This document shows positions 32,786 through 43,065 of a stretch of DNA of 64,000 bases, one piece after another. The stretch is from Spinacia oleracea (lineage: Eukaryota; Streptophyta; Magnoliopsida; Caryophyllales; Amaranthaceae). The notes beneath the pieces are model-generated. The model had not been told where the DNA came from. It did no database searches and worked only from the letters and a program-made list of their open reading frames with translations. The stretch lies in NCBI RefSeq assembly GCF_020520425.1, contig NC_079489.1, positions 22,096,001 to 22,160,000 of the forward strand, written 5' to 3'. Within the stretch, counting starts at the first letter, position 1, and each line of letters opens with the position of its first letter. The position numbers and the translations under genes are program-made.

Positions 32786-32917
32786 GGGTGGGAAGGTAAG
32801 AGTGTAAATGAGGATGGTAAATGTTGAATGAGCGGGGTAAATAAAGGAGGGTATGTGGGTAAATAAATGGGGCGATTTTAAGTAATATGAGGCGATAAAT
32901 AGTGACCCCTTTTAAAA

Positions 32918-33386
32918 TATTTTGAATTAGATAGTTTCAACAAAATAAGTTCCAATCAATTTAAACATGCACACAATTTTTGACAAATATGTTTCGGAGC
33001 CTCCCCAAATAGTATTATTGTAATTCGGGTCATAATACAGTTTTCTTATACTGGTCCAGTGTTAACACTAGAGTATTATACAATTGAGTTATAACCTTTT
33101 GTAGATTATCTTTGCAAAATTGATATTAATATAATATGTAATAACTATCTTGTGGAAAAAAATCATACATAATTTCATTAATAATTAATAATTAATTACA
33201 TAATAATTCGGGCATCTCACGGGCCTAAATATTAGTTTCAAATTAAATTATTATTACTCCTTATTGTCACTTTTTTTTAAGGAAATATATTGTAATTTTT
33301 AAAATATTTTACATATCAAGTGAATATGAGTAATATAGACACTTTATTTGACGCCAAAATCATCAAGAGTTCACTTATATAATAAA
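32918..33386. other. Intergenic; Helitron 5' end at right edge
   Basis: No gene. The last 50 bases (CATCAAGAGTTCACTTATAT then AATA) look like a minus-strand Helitron 5' terminus, immediately next to the 3' terminus of the following Helitron. Confidence 0.45.
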
Positions 33387-33477
33387 CTAGTCTTTTATCC
33401 ACGCGATGTGTGCGTATATTTTAGAATGCATGTATGTTGATATTTAGAAATCAAAATTTATTAATGTAGAATGACTA

Positions 33478-34081
33478 CTCCCTCCTTCTCAAATTAGTTT
33501 TTACACTATCACGACACAAAAGTTTAGGAGATCAGTTGTTGTTTGGTTATCAAATATTAATTTATTGGAAAAGTAGATGCGATATACTACCTCCGTTCAT
33601 GAAGGTTCTTTACGCTTTCCGTTTTAGTCCGTTCCCAAATGTTCTTTATGCTCTACTTTATTCCATTTTTGGCATATAAGTTTTACATTTATAACTACAA
33701 CATAGAACTTGCAATATTATATAATGGGAGTCCACTATAATTTACCCACTCACAATTCTTTAATATTAATTTTCATTCACTCACACTGTTGGGAAATTTA
33801 TAGCCACTCATTTTATCATTTGTTACCCCCACCATCACATGTGCACCTAATTTCATAATTATCGTGCAAATAGTAAGCGTAAAGATCATATAGGAACGGA
33901 GGTAGTAAGATAGCGAAGTATATTTTTTAATTGAATGTGAGTGTGGACCCTAACTTTTTGGTAGTGGAAAGAGAGAGGTATTAAATGTACTTGTGACTCC
34001 TTTTGCTAAAATAGAAGTGTAAAAACTAATTTGAGACATATGAAAATGGAAAATGTAAAAACTAATGTGGGATGGGGGGAG
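33478..34081. mobile_element. Stowaway-like MITE, outer
   Basis: The left end CTCCCTCCTTCTCAAATTAG and the inverted right end CTCCCCCCATCCCACATTAG are flanked by TA (33476-33477, 34082-34083). Without the inner MITE it is about 285 bp. Confidence 0.85.
33587..33905. mobile_element. Stowaway-like MITE, inner (319 bp)
   Basis: Ends CTACCTCCGTTCATGAAGGT and the inverse of GAACGGAGGTAG, with TA flanks (33585-33586, 33906-33907). Same family as 58661-58915. Confidence 0.88.
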
Positions 34082-34841
34082 TACCATTTTTTTTTTTGTA
34101 GAAAGTATCTTAACCAATGTTAATACCAACTTTAATATTTCATCACAAATGAGTTATCGGAAAGTTAAGAAAATTATAAAAAGATCTATGCCAATCCAAT
34201 ATTTGATTGTTGTCGTCGAAATTAATAAATCTCACTAACAAAATTCATGTTTATGTTTTCTTAGTTTGTGCTTTAATTCGGGAGAAGAATATATATACTC
34301 GCATGTATTGGCGCGACTTCAAGAGAAACAATGGTCGAGATTTTGGGATGAGTTCATTTGTTTGATTTACTCTTTTTTCTTAAATTAGCCTCCTATAACT
34401 TTTATAGTAAACCGACTGACAAAAGTGATTTGCGTAGTTTTGATTTTCTGTGTATAGAATAGAAATTTTGACAATTATAATAAATTTGTAATATTGTTTG
34501 GTTATTTCTTCTTCTTTTGACTTTTATTGACAGGTTTTATCGTTTTCGTGAAAGAAAATAAGATATCAAGGGCCCGATTTTCATAATTTTTTACTTCCTT
34601 AATTCTTTGTTGCAGAAATTATTTAATTCTTTGTTGACATTTTGTTGTCACATTGCCAATAGAGAAGATTCTATGCATGATATTATTTGGTTTTCCTAAT
34701 TTGAAATAAATAATAAGTTTTTAAATTACTAATCAGCTATTAAATTGTGAAGTTGTCGAGAGTATCTTACTCTATTCCATAAGGGGACATCAAAAAATCA
34801 TTTACGAAAATGACATAAAGATTTCCCATATAGAATAGAGA

Positions 34842-36340
34842 TATACATAGATGGTTTCACATGTGTTCTTTAGATGTGAATATTAGTTAAGGAAGTTTTG
34901 TTTAAACTAAAGGTTGCTTGAGGAGTTGCATAGTATATTTTCGTCTCAATGAGGCACAATGGATAGGAACATGTTTGTTAATTTTATTATCAATATATAA
35001 AAAACTAATCTTATGTGCACGTGATGTGTGCGAAAGTAATTAGAAAGCAAATCAAAAATTGATTAAAGAAGAAGATGATTGATTTTTGTACGTAAATCAT
35101 GGAGTGATTAAGGGGTTTTCCATATTCTTATTGTGTTCATTTGTCAATGATAATTTTTAAGTTGTCAATTATGTTTAGTTTCTCCGTAAAATAAGTTATT
35201 AGGGGTGTTTTAGGCTATTCTATCGGGGACACAAAAATATCAATTACTATAATAACCTTGGAAGATTCTTTATAGAAAAGATCGATATAATATAACGAGG
35301 AACTGATGTTGTTGTAAGTTGTTTGCAGACAATATTGCTCAATCCATTTTCTATCTTAAGATTGCGAAACCTAAGCAAGTGAAAAGAAAAAATCTCAAAA
35401 AACTTTCATGGTTTCCCCTATTAATTTTATTTACACCCATTGATTTAAGAAATGGACTACTCGTTAATTTCTTTTAATTATGGAGTACATTTCTTTTAAG
35501 AAATGGAGATGATCATTTCCCGCTCTATTGTGGTTTACTTTTGACTCTATAGAGAACTCGTATTGTAAGATCAAATTGATGTATTGTTCCCCCAATGTAT
35601 ACCTAGTATTTAAAAAGCATAACTATAGCTTATTAGATGCCACATGGCATCTTTTTCTTTCATCAATCAATTTAGTTTTTTCAATTTCCCTTTTGTTATT
35701 TTTACAACTCTAAAGTCTCTTCCACTTTACTATTGTCATTCAATATCAATTCACTATTTCATACATTAATAACATCAACATTTTCACCTCATCTCCCTCT
35801 TTAACACTCATATGAATTTACCATTAAATTTATTTATATAATATTTCAACCTTCAAATTCTACATCTATTTAAATCATGTATTTCCACTAAAATAACAAA
35901 CCCTTGATAAAATTAGAACTTTAAAAAACGGTTAAATAATCCTTATATGAGTAACTGTCCGTTCTTTAAACGGGCTCAAGAGCTAGTTTAGTTAATAAAG
36001 ACTAGTGTGGTAACATTACATATAATTATTTATAATGTTATACTATTAAGTATATAAACGTTAAATTTATATTATTAAAAAAATGATGGGAAATGGGAGC
36101 GCTTGAATACCCCATTACTCCCTGGCCTTTCAGCTACTCTTTCATTTAGAAAAAGAAAAAAAAATTGGTCAAAGAAATAATTGACAAAACATATGAATAA
36201 AAAATATACAAAAGGGAAGCAATATCAAGTACCGGTCAAGAAAAAATGGAAAAGACAATGAAATTAATTAATTGACAAACAAATGAAATGAATAAAAAGG
36301 GTAATAATCATACTCAAAATAAGTTGAAATAAATATCTTA
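34842..36340. other. Intergenic with a Helitron relic
   Basis: AT-rich, without a gene. A decayed Helitron of the same family spans about 35005-35281. Confidence 0.5.
35005..35281 (-). mobile_element. Short Helitron relic (277 bp)
   Basis: The left end CTAATCTTATGTGCACGTGA is a mutated 3' terminus (CTAG changed to CTAA). The right end has GGGGACACAAAAATATCAAT and ends TATAGAAAAGA before T, the diverged 5' terminus. Confidence 0.6.

Positions 36341-36390
<50 letters not shown>
36341..36390. repeat. (TAA)n microsatellite
   Basis: About 17 uninterrupted AAT units; a poly-Leu frame on the minus strand is an artefact of it. Confidence 0.95.
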
Positions 36391-36395
<5 letters not shown>

Positions 36396-37550
36396 ATATT
36401 TTATCAACATCTTTTAGAGAAGTAAAATTCATGTATTCCAATTTTATACGCATGTCGTAAATTTCATTAACATTTTCTTTGAGAAGTACTCCGTATTTTT
36501 TAGAGAAAATAAAATCACTTATGTACTCTACAACAATAATATAACAACACGAAAACTTAATTGAAAATAGGTGTATTACTTTTAGGTGAACACGGTCCAA
36601 CTTGGTGCAATTTGGGATGAAATCCTAACCAATCCGTAAAAGTATAGTATAGCATTTTTCCAAACCAAACCAAACTACTCAGTATATTAATTGTCAAACC
36701 GGACAAAACTGAACCACACTAAAACGGTATGGTGCGGTTTAACAATATTTTTTAATTTTTTTGTGAAAGTAGTTTATAGCATAAATGGTTAACTAAACAT
36801 ATTAAAAAACATGCTTGAGAAAATCAATTTATTAGCAAAATAAATCACATAAGTCATTACTAATACTTTTGGTCGATGTGGATATAAATTTAAAAATAAT
36901 ATTATTTGCATAAAATGGTTTATTACGGTTTGTGGAATGGTTTGGTTTAAATTTTTTGGAGATCCAGACCAAACCATAAAGTGCGGATTGAATTTTCTTT
37001 TCCAAACCAGATTTCTAAAACGGTTTGGTGCGATTATGAACAAACTATGAACACCCCTAATTATTTTAGAGAAGGAGAAAGAGAAACAATAGGATATCAG
37101 AAATAAATATTGAAGGTACTTGGTTCAACTCTATTTTGTTTATTTTACGAACTATTTTATTAGTATTTCAGGAAATAAGGTAAAATGAATCACTACCAAA
37201 TAAAGTACATACGTGGAGGTGCTCAAAGTACTTTCCATTTGCAATTACTCATTCTTATTAAATAATTTACAAATTTATTGATTACACTTTACTCAATGTC
37301 ATGTGATAAACTATGTGCTTGTAATTTTCACAGATTTATGAATCATTAGATACTCTTTTACGTACATATTAGTGTAGCTTAGGTGCATATAGGTTGCATT
37401 TGGAGAAATTCTTATTCCAATGTCTTTATTTGCTTGTTTTTTACGGAGAGATCCTCTCTCCCTACTTTCAGGCCAAGACAGAGCAATGTATTGGAATATG
37501 GATATTCGACTAATTCAAAATAGATAAGAACCACATTCATGAGGAACAAG
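36391..37550. other. Intergenic; AAACCG-type degenerate repeats
   Basis: Between about 36590 and 37060 there are scattered CCAAACCAAA/CGGTTTGGTGCG motifs ending in ATGAACACCCCTAA, the end type of the TAGGGGTGTTCA element at 9472. No gene. Confidence 0.5.
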
Positions 37551-39389
37551 TGTAGCCCCGAGCTTCCTTGTTTCCCTCTCATCACCATCTTAAAAGGATT
37601 CGCGTGAAGGAGGAGGAGTAGTTGAAATAGAAATCTCCCATCAAATCAAGTCTAAAGGACAAGGACGACAGCAGGAGAAGAGAAGTGGAGTAGTTAGGGC
37701 ATGGACCATGTAGACATCAATCCGGGAGAGTATTGACACGGACTATACAACACTGGCATGGACTATGCAACGTCACTTGCACGAACATTGCACAAACTAT
37801 GCAACTATTACTCTGCCATCTTGATGAAAACGCACGGTCCTCTTGCATGGATCGTGCAGATCTGTTGAAGTATCGTGCGTACTTGACGGTAACCTCAACT
37901 TCTAGGGCACATGTTCCCCCTCGTATAAATAGGATTTTACCATAAACCTAACATGTATAGAGTGTGGTTTAGTGTATTTTCTGATTTTTGGAGTTTCCTA
38001 GGTTTTAAGGATTCTCTCACTCTTACCACTTTTTTTTAGATTTCTTAGTTTAAACACTTTAGCTTTGTTTAATTTTTTCTGTAAGTCTTTCAAAGTTTTA
38101 ACTTTTGGAACCAGATCTCCAGCTTCAATTCAACCCTAGTATGATTTCTTGTCTTAATCTCTTTATTGGTTTCATTTATCGTTTTCTTTATAATTTCCGA
38201 ATTTCTAGTTCATGCATGATTGTTGGTTGAAGTTTTTTTTATCCAAAATAGCATGTTTTTGGTGTTCATCTTCAAGTTAGGTTGAGTTTCTTTACCCAAA
38301 ATAGAAAGTCACGCTTCTTGTACGTTTTTCTTAGATCTTATAGGTTTGAGTACTACCATGTGTGAGTAGTTTATTTGCCTAAGGGTTGGGTGAGCCCTAG
38401 TAGATATGGCATGAAAACTCCCTTAACTTCCCTTTACTTGTATGTAATCTTGGTGTATTCTAGCCTTTGCTAGTTGTTGTGACGTTATGCCCTTGCTTGA
38501 GATGGATTTATAAGCATGTTATGTTGACTTAGGTTTTCCTTGTATGTTAATTTCCTTGTTCCAAACCCAATGGAAATCGAGATACAAATATCATGGTTGT
38601 TCTTCTAGATACTCACTGAGCACGGAGTCGGTGACACCAGAAACACTTCCTTTGACACGAGAGAATGCTCTCTCTTCGTGTTGACTCTAGGAGGATGGAT
38701 ATAAAAGTGTTGAGGCTCATTTATATTTGCCTTTGTTTCTCGGTTGACCGATTGAAGCCTATGTAGGAAATCGGAAACACAACTCTAGATTATTTAAACC
38801 ACAAGATGATTTTTGGGTGTGCGCAATAGCCCTTAGATTAGAAAGTAAATTTCCTTTTATTCATGTATGAGAGGAGTAGGATAGACTTTAATATCCATGA
38901 CCATGCTCGGAGGACTACCTCTTTCCTAGACTTATCCCATAATATATACCCCGTTTTTATAATTCGTGTCAAGTTTTGCAAATAACCCCAACCCAACGAT
39001 TGTTTATTAGAGTAAAGTGTGTTAGGGATTGCATGTTTGTAGTTAGTATAGAAAAAATTTGATCCCCGAGAGTTTGACCACTTATGTACCCTTTGCCTAC
39101 TATATGTAGTGTAGTGTCATAGGATTGAGTCAAGTGGAACTTATACATTTATTATTTGTGTGTGCCCTAGGTATTGTGACTACTTGGGGAGCATCAAGTT
39201 TTTGGATTGTAAGGGATAAACAGACTTTTGTATTATCTTTTGTGTAGTTTCTAGGTGTAGCTTTATTCTTGTTACTTGTGTGATGTGCATGCATGAATCC
39301 CCCCTTTTCAGACTAATCCTTTCTTGAGTTTCCAACTTGTGCATACAAACTAGGAGATAAGGTGATACTTTTGTTCCTCTTGATCTTGA
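37551..39389. other. Unclassified transcribed-looking repeat, partly duplicated
   Basis: Begins TGTAGCCCCGAGCTTCCTTG and has a plausible TATA (CGTATAAATAGG near 37923), suggesting an LTR or element leader, but no partner end or coding domain was found. From about 38080 onward it recurs at 47246-48555 with about 1.6% difference. Confidence 0.4.
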
Positions 39390-39948
39390 TGTTAGCTTAT
39401 GGTCGAACAATCTAATCTTCATGTGGAATAAACTTATAATGCCAGGATCCATGTAAATCACACAATCAATTAGCATAATTTAAGGAATATGCAATTTGTG
39501 ATGCGCGCCTTTTCTCAGATGCGCCCGAGTCGGACAAGAACGAGTGTTATGACTCCAAGTGTCTCCCCTCCGTAGTAGTCCACAGTACGTTCGGATACGC
39601 CTTAATTTTATTAGCTTAGAATCTCAAGTAAGGTATATAAAGGAATCCGGGATCTCACCTTAGAGATAGGCAAAGTGAACTAAACTCATGTATCAAATAT
39701 AATGGCCTAGGCCTATATTTATAGGAGTAGGAAAACATAGAATCCCGATCCAAGTAGGTTTGGAAAGAACTATTCAAAACCAAATCTAGATCTAGGGAAG
39801 TTTGGAAACAACTCAAACACCAATCAAACATCTCACCACACGGTTGGGTTTCTTGTGGCCCAAGTAACTTACCGCACAAGTTAACTTGACACCCAAGCAG
39901 GCCTTAGGCGCGTACACAAGCACAACCCATGTGGTTGGTGCGTGTTTC
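38080..39948. repeat. Duplicated segment, copy 1
   Basis: 1869 bases matching 47246-49114, from TCTGTAAGTCTTTCAAAG to the GTTTC next to the LTR. About 30 differences counted by eye, including a 4-bp deletion of GCAT in copy 2. Confidence 0.93.
39390..39948 (-). repeat. Older related LTR, part 1
   Basis: TGTTAGCTTATGG at the start and blocks such as CTCCGTAGTAGTCCACAGTA align with the LTR family at 39949 but are clearly diverged. The younger element interrupts it after GTTTC; the rest follows at 50502-51660. Confidence 0.75.
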
Positions 39949-41309
39949 TGTTAGGTTATGATACATATGACAAAACATAAATCATGCGGAAAAACCTTAA
40001 TGCCAGGAAACATATTATTTACACATAATCATTTAGCATAATTTAGGAGCATACACTTTGTAGCGTGCCCTCCCTAGCTGCGCCCGAACCGAATAAGAAC
40101 AAGTCTTTTGGACTCCAAGTGTCGTCCCTCCGTAGATAGTCCACAGTACGTCCGGATCCGCCTCAAGATAGACCAACTAGAATCGCCCTTAAGGTGCTTA
40201 GGATTTTCGGCTAGGTTAGTGCAAGAATATGGCTGAATTTTTCTTTCAAAAACTTACCCTTTGAATACTTCAATTGTTTCTATAAATTATGACCCTAGGC
40301 TCTTATTTATAGAGGTGTGGAAATGGAATTGGAATCCTATTAGGATACGAATTAATTAAACTTAGAATCCTATAAGAACTCTAATTAATTAATTTATCCT
40401 TTTAGGAATAGGAATTTAATCATATACCAAATCCTAATAGCTTTAGGAATCGTGCATGAACACGAACACACACACGCACGGCAGCCACGAGGGCCGCCCA
40501 CGCCACGAGGCCCACACAGCCGTGGCCTTGGCGCGCGCTGGGCCTGCCTTGCGGTGGGCCTGGGCGCTGCCTTGGTTGGGCGTGTGGCGCGCGTTTGGTT
40601 TACTGGGCGATGGCCCGACTTCGTGCTGGGCCTTCGTCCGGCAGGCCTCGTCCGATGCTTATTCGTACGATACGCTTCCGATCAAATTCCCGGTTCCGGA
40701 ATTCATTTCCGATACGACCAATATTTAATATTTCCGATTCCGGAATTAATTTCCGTTTCGAACAAATATTTAATATTTCCGTTTCCGGAATTATTTTCCG
40801 ATTCCGATAATATTTCCGATTCTGACAATATTGCCGTTTCCGGCAATATTTCTGATTCCGGCAATATTTCCATTTCCGATAATATTTTCCGATACGTACC
40901 ATGTTTCCGTTTCCGGCAACATCTATGACTTGGATAATATTTATTTTTCCGATACGATCCATATTTCCGTTTCCGGTAATATCATCGTTTCCGGAGTATT
41001 CATTTCTTGCTTGTGACGATCTCAGCTCCCACTGAAACCAAGATTCGTCGATTCCGAATATCCATAGATGGAGTATTTAATGCCATTAAATACTTGATCC
41101 GTTTACGTACTGTTTGTGTGACCCTACGGGTTCAGTCAAGAGTAAGCTGTGGTTTAATATTATTATTTCCACTTGAACTGAAGCGGCCTCTAGCTAGGCA
41201 TTCAGCTCACTTGATCTCACTGAATTATTAACTTGTTAATTAATACTGAACCGCATTTATTAGACTTAATATTATATGCATTCTTGGACCAAGGGCATTA
41301 TTTCCTTCA
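39949..41309 (-). repeat. 3' LTR of gag-only element (LTR A)
   Basis: 1361 bp, ends TGTTAGG...TTCCTTCA as read on plus. It lacks a roughly 27-bp GC-rich piece (TGCGCGTGCGTGCGAGCAGC region) that the other two LTRs carry. Confidence 0.92.
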
Positions 41310-42198
41310 GTCTCCCACTTGTCCTTAGGGACAAGTGTGCATTACCTAATTCCTTTGTCGCTCGATGCTTGCTCTTGAACATAAGGTAAGAGTTGTCATC
41401 CTTATTGTGTCCAGAGGTGTTTCTCGGTTTCAGAGTTCAACTGATCAAATAAAACAGATAATCATAGCCTATGATTCATCCGAGCACGGCCATGCATTTC
41501 ACAGTTTCTAGCTCTCCTAGTGGCCTTGTACAACTTTTTAAGCATCTCATCCCGATTTATGGGAGGACAATCCCAATCCTGCGATCTTGAGATTAAACTT
41601 CGTTTGATAGGTGATTACTTGAGCGTTGCCTTTATAGCCTCCTTTTACGGTGCGACGGTTGGTCAACGTCAAAGTAACCAGTTCTCAAACAAGTAATCTC
41701 AAATCACTCAGGTATTGAGGATTTAGTGTCTAATCATTTTAATGAAATTTACTTATGACAGATTTTCATCTCTTACAGTAAAGTTTCATAGGTCTGTCCG
41801 ATACTAGTCTTCTCAAAGTAAGTATCTATGCAAATGATTATGACATTGCCATGTCCACATAATTCAAGAAACAGAACTACTAGTCGTCTAACGTTTTCTA
41901 TGCGTCCAATTTTATAGAAAACTCCGACTTGGGACCATTTTCAACCTTTGACATTCAAGTTCACTTGATAGACATTTCTTAGTCACAGGACTGGTCCTGA
42001 CAGTCTATGTTGAATATATCGTCAAATTGAAGGGACTTATCATTTAATAAACCACAAATTAAATGGAAAAATGAATTCTATTCATTTATTGTGAATGATT
42101 AACCAATAATGTGCGAGTTGCAGTGTGCGAGTTGTGCTTCGCCTGCGGCAGAGGTTTAGTCAATGGATCTGATATGTTGTCATCAGTTCCAATCTTAC
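41310..42198 (-). other. 3' untranslated region of gag-only element
   Basis: Non-coding; corresponds to 24426-25290 of the first element. The polypurine tract (complement of GTCTCCCACTTG) adjoins the LTR. The RNase H remnant reaches to about 42287. Confidence 0.75.
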
Positions 42199-43065
42199 TT
42201 ATCTCGACTTCTTTTCTTTCAACGAACTCTCATAGAAGGTGAAATCTACGAAGTACATGCTTGACTCTTTGGTGGTGTCTAGGCTCCTTTGCCCCTTCTT
42301 CTTGCAGTAGAAGCATTCGGATTCAGAAGTGGGTTGACTGACCTTCCTCTTTTCAGACTTGGCGCCAGTTTTCTTAGTTGGGCTGGCCTTGTTGCCACCT
42401 TTCTTAGCATTCCTCTTCTTTCCAGATTTCTTGAAATTTCCCCTACGCACCATAAGCACATCTTGCTTATCACTTTTGAGCGTCTTTTCAGCGGTCTTCA
42501 GCATACCGTGAAGCTCACTGAGCGTTTTGTCCAGACTATTCATACTGTAGTTCAGTTTGAACTGATCATACCCGTTATGAAGAGAATGGAGGATGGTGTC
42601 TACAGCCATTTCCTGAGAGAATTGCTGATCCAGCCGATTCATATTCTCAATGAGTCCAATCATTTTGAGAACATGTGGACTTACGGGCTTGCCTTTCTTA
42701 AGCTTGGTCTCAAGAATTTGCCTATGAGCCACGAATCTTTCGACTCGAGCCAGATCTTGGAACATGTTCTTCAACTCACTGATGATTGTGAAAGCTTCTG
42801 AGTTGATGAACGTTTTCTGCAGATCTGCACTCATGGTGGCGAGCATTAGACATTTCACATCCTTGTTGGCATCAATCCAACGATTGAGGGCTGCCTGAGT
42901 GACCCCTTCGCCTGCGGCTTCGGGCATCGCCTCTTCCAGGACATACTCCTTTTCTTCCTGCATAAGAACTATTTGCAAGTTCCTTTGCCAGTCAAGGAAG
43001 TTTTTCCCGCTCAACTTCTCCTTTTCGAGAATTGATCGAATGTTGAATGAATTGTTGTTTGCCAT
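42199..43065 (-). CDS. Copia Gag, pol deleted
   Basis: A 288-residue frame starting MANNNSFNIRSILEKEK, as in the first element. Gag is complete through the Lys-rich tract and the first half of the zinc knuckle, CFYCKKKG. The sequence then jumps directly into the RNase H 3' end read in another frame (SLDTTKESSMYF...), giving a 30-residue foreign tail and a stop. The deletion joint has GGCA shared by both parental sides, pointing to a microhomology-mediated or template-switch event. Loss of the second knuckle half (HxxxxC) should impair RNA binding. The upstream Gag frame is intact, resembling gag-only non-autonomous LTR elements known in plants. Confidence 0.85.
   Translation of the reverse strand: MANNNSFNIRSILEKEKLSGKNFLDWQRNLQIVLMQEEKEYVLEEAMPEAAGEGVTQAALNRWIDANKDVKCLMLATMSADLQKTFINSEAFTIISELKNMFQDLARVERFVAHRQILETKLKKGKPVSPHVLKMIGLIENMNRLDQQFSQEMAVDTILHSLHNGYDQFKLNYSMNSLDKTLSELHGMLKTAEKTLKSDKQDVLMVRRGNFKKSGKKRNAKKGGNKASPTKKTGAKSEKRKVSQPTSESECFYCKKKGQRSLDTTKESSMYFVDFTFYESSLKEKKSR

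Larger units (their letters stand above)
14788..32909. mobile_element. Composite MULE with PMD and transposase-OTU genes
   Basis: The left end (GGCGGAGCGTTAAAAGCCGC) and the reverse complement of the right end share a gapped inverted repeat of about 55 bp at roughly 70% identity; shared blocks include GCCCCA(T/C) and TTTACCCAC/TTTCCCAC. TTTTAAAA flanks both sides (14780-14787, 32910-32917). Inside are two convergent broken genes: PMD on plus, and MULE transposase plus OTU on minus, as in the two-gene convergent layout of maize MuDR. After subtracting a 9.2-kb copia element and an 851-bp solo LTR the element is about 8.1 kb. Its boundaries are moderately certain; the gene content is well supported. 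Confidence 0.7.
33387..34841 (-). mobile_element. Helitron (1455 bp) containing nested MITEs
   Basis: On the minus strand it starts A|TCTCTATTCTATATGGGAAA and ends with the hairpin GCACACATCGCGTGG, a spacer and CTAG|T. The 5' subterminal GGGGACATCAAAA block (34786 region) is shared with the other Helitrons in this window. No Rep/helicase gene. Confidence 0.82.

Noticed and set aside
36268..36600. Minus frame with a poly-Leu stretch like a membrane segment
   Set aside because: The Leu run is the (TAA)n microsatellite read on the other strand.
37733..37945. Small plus-strand frame near a TATA-like box
   Set aside because: No domain resemblance; the region looks like an element leader or LTR.
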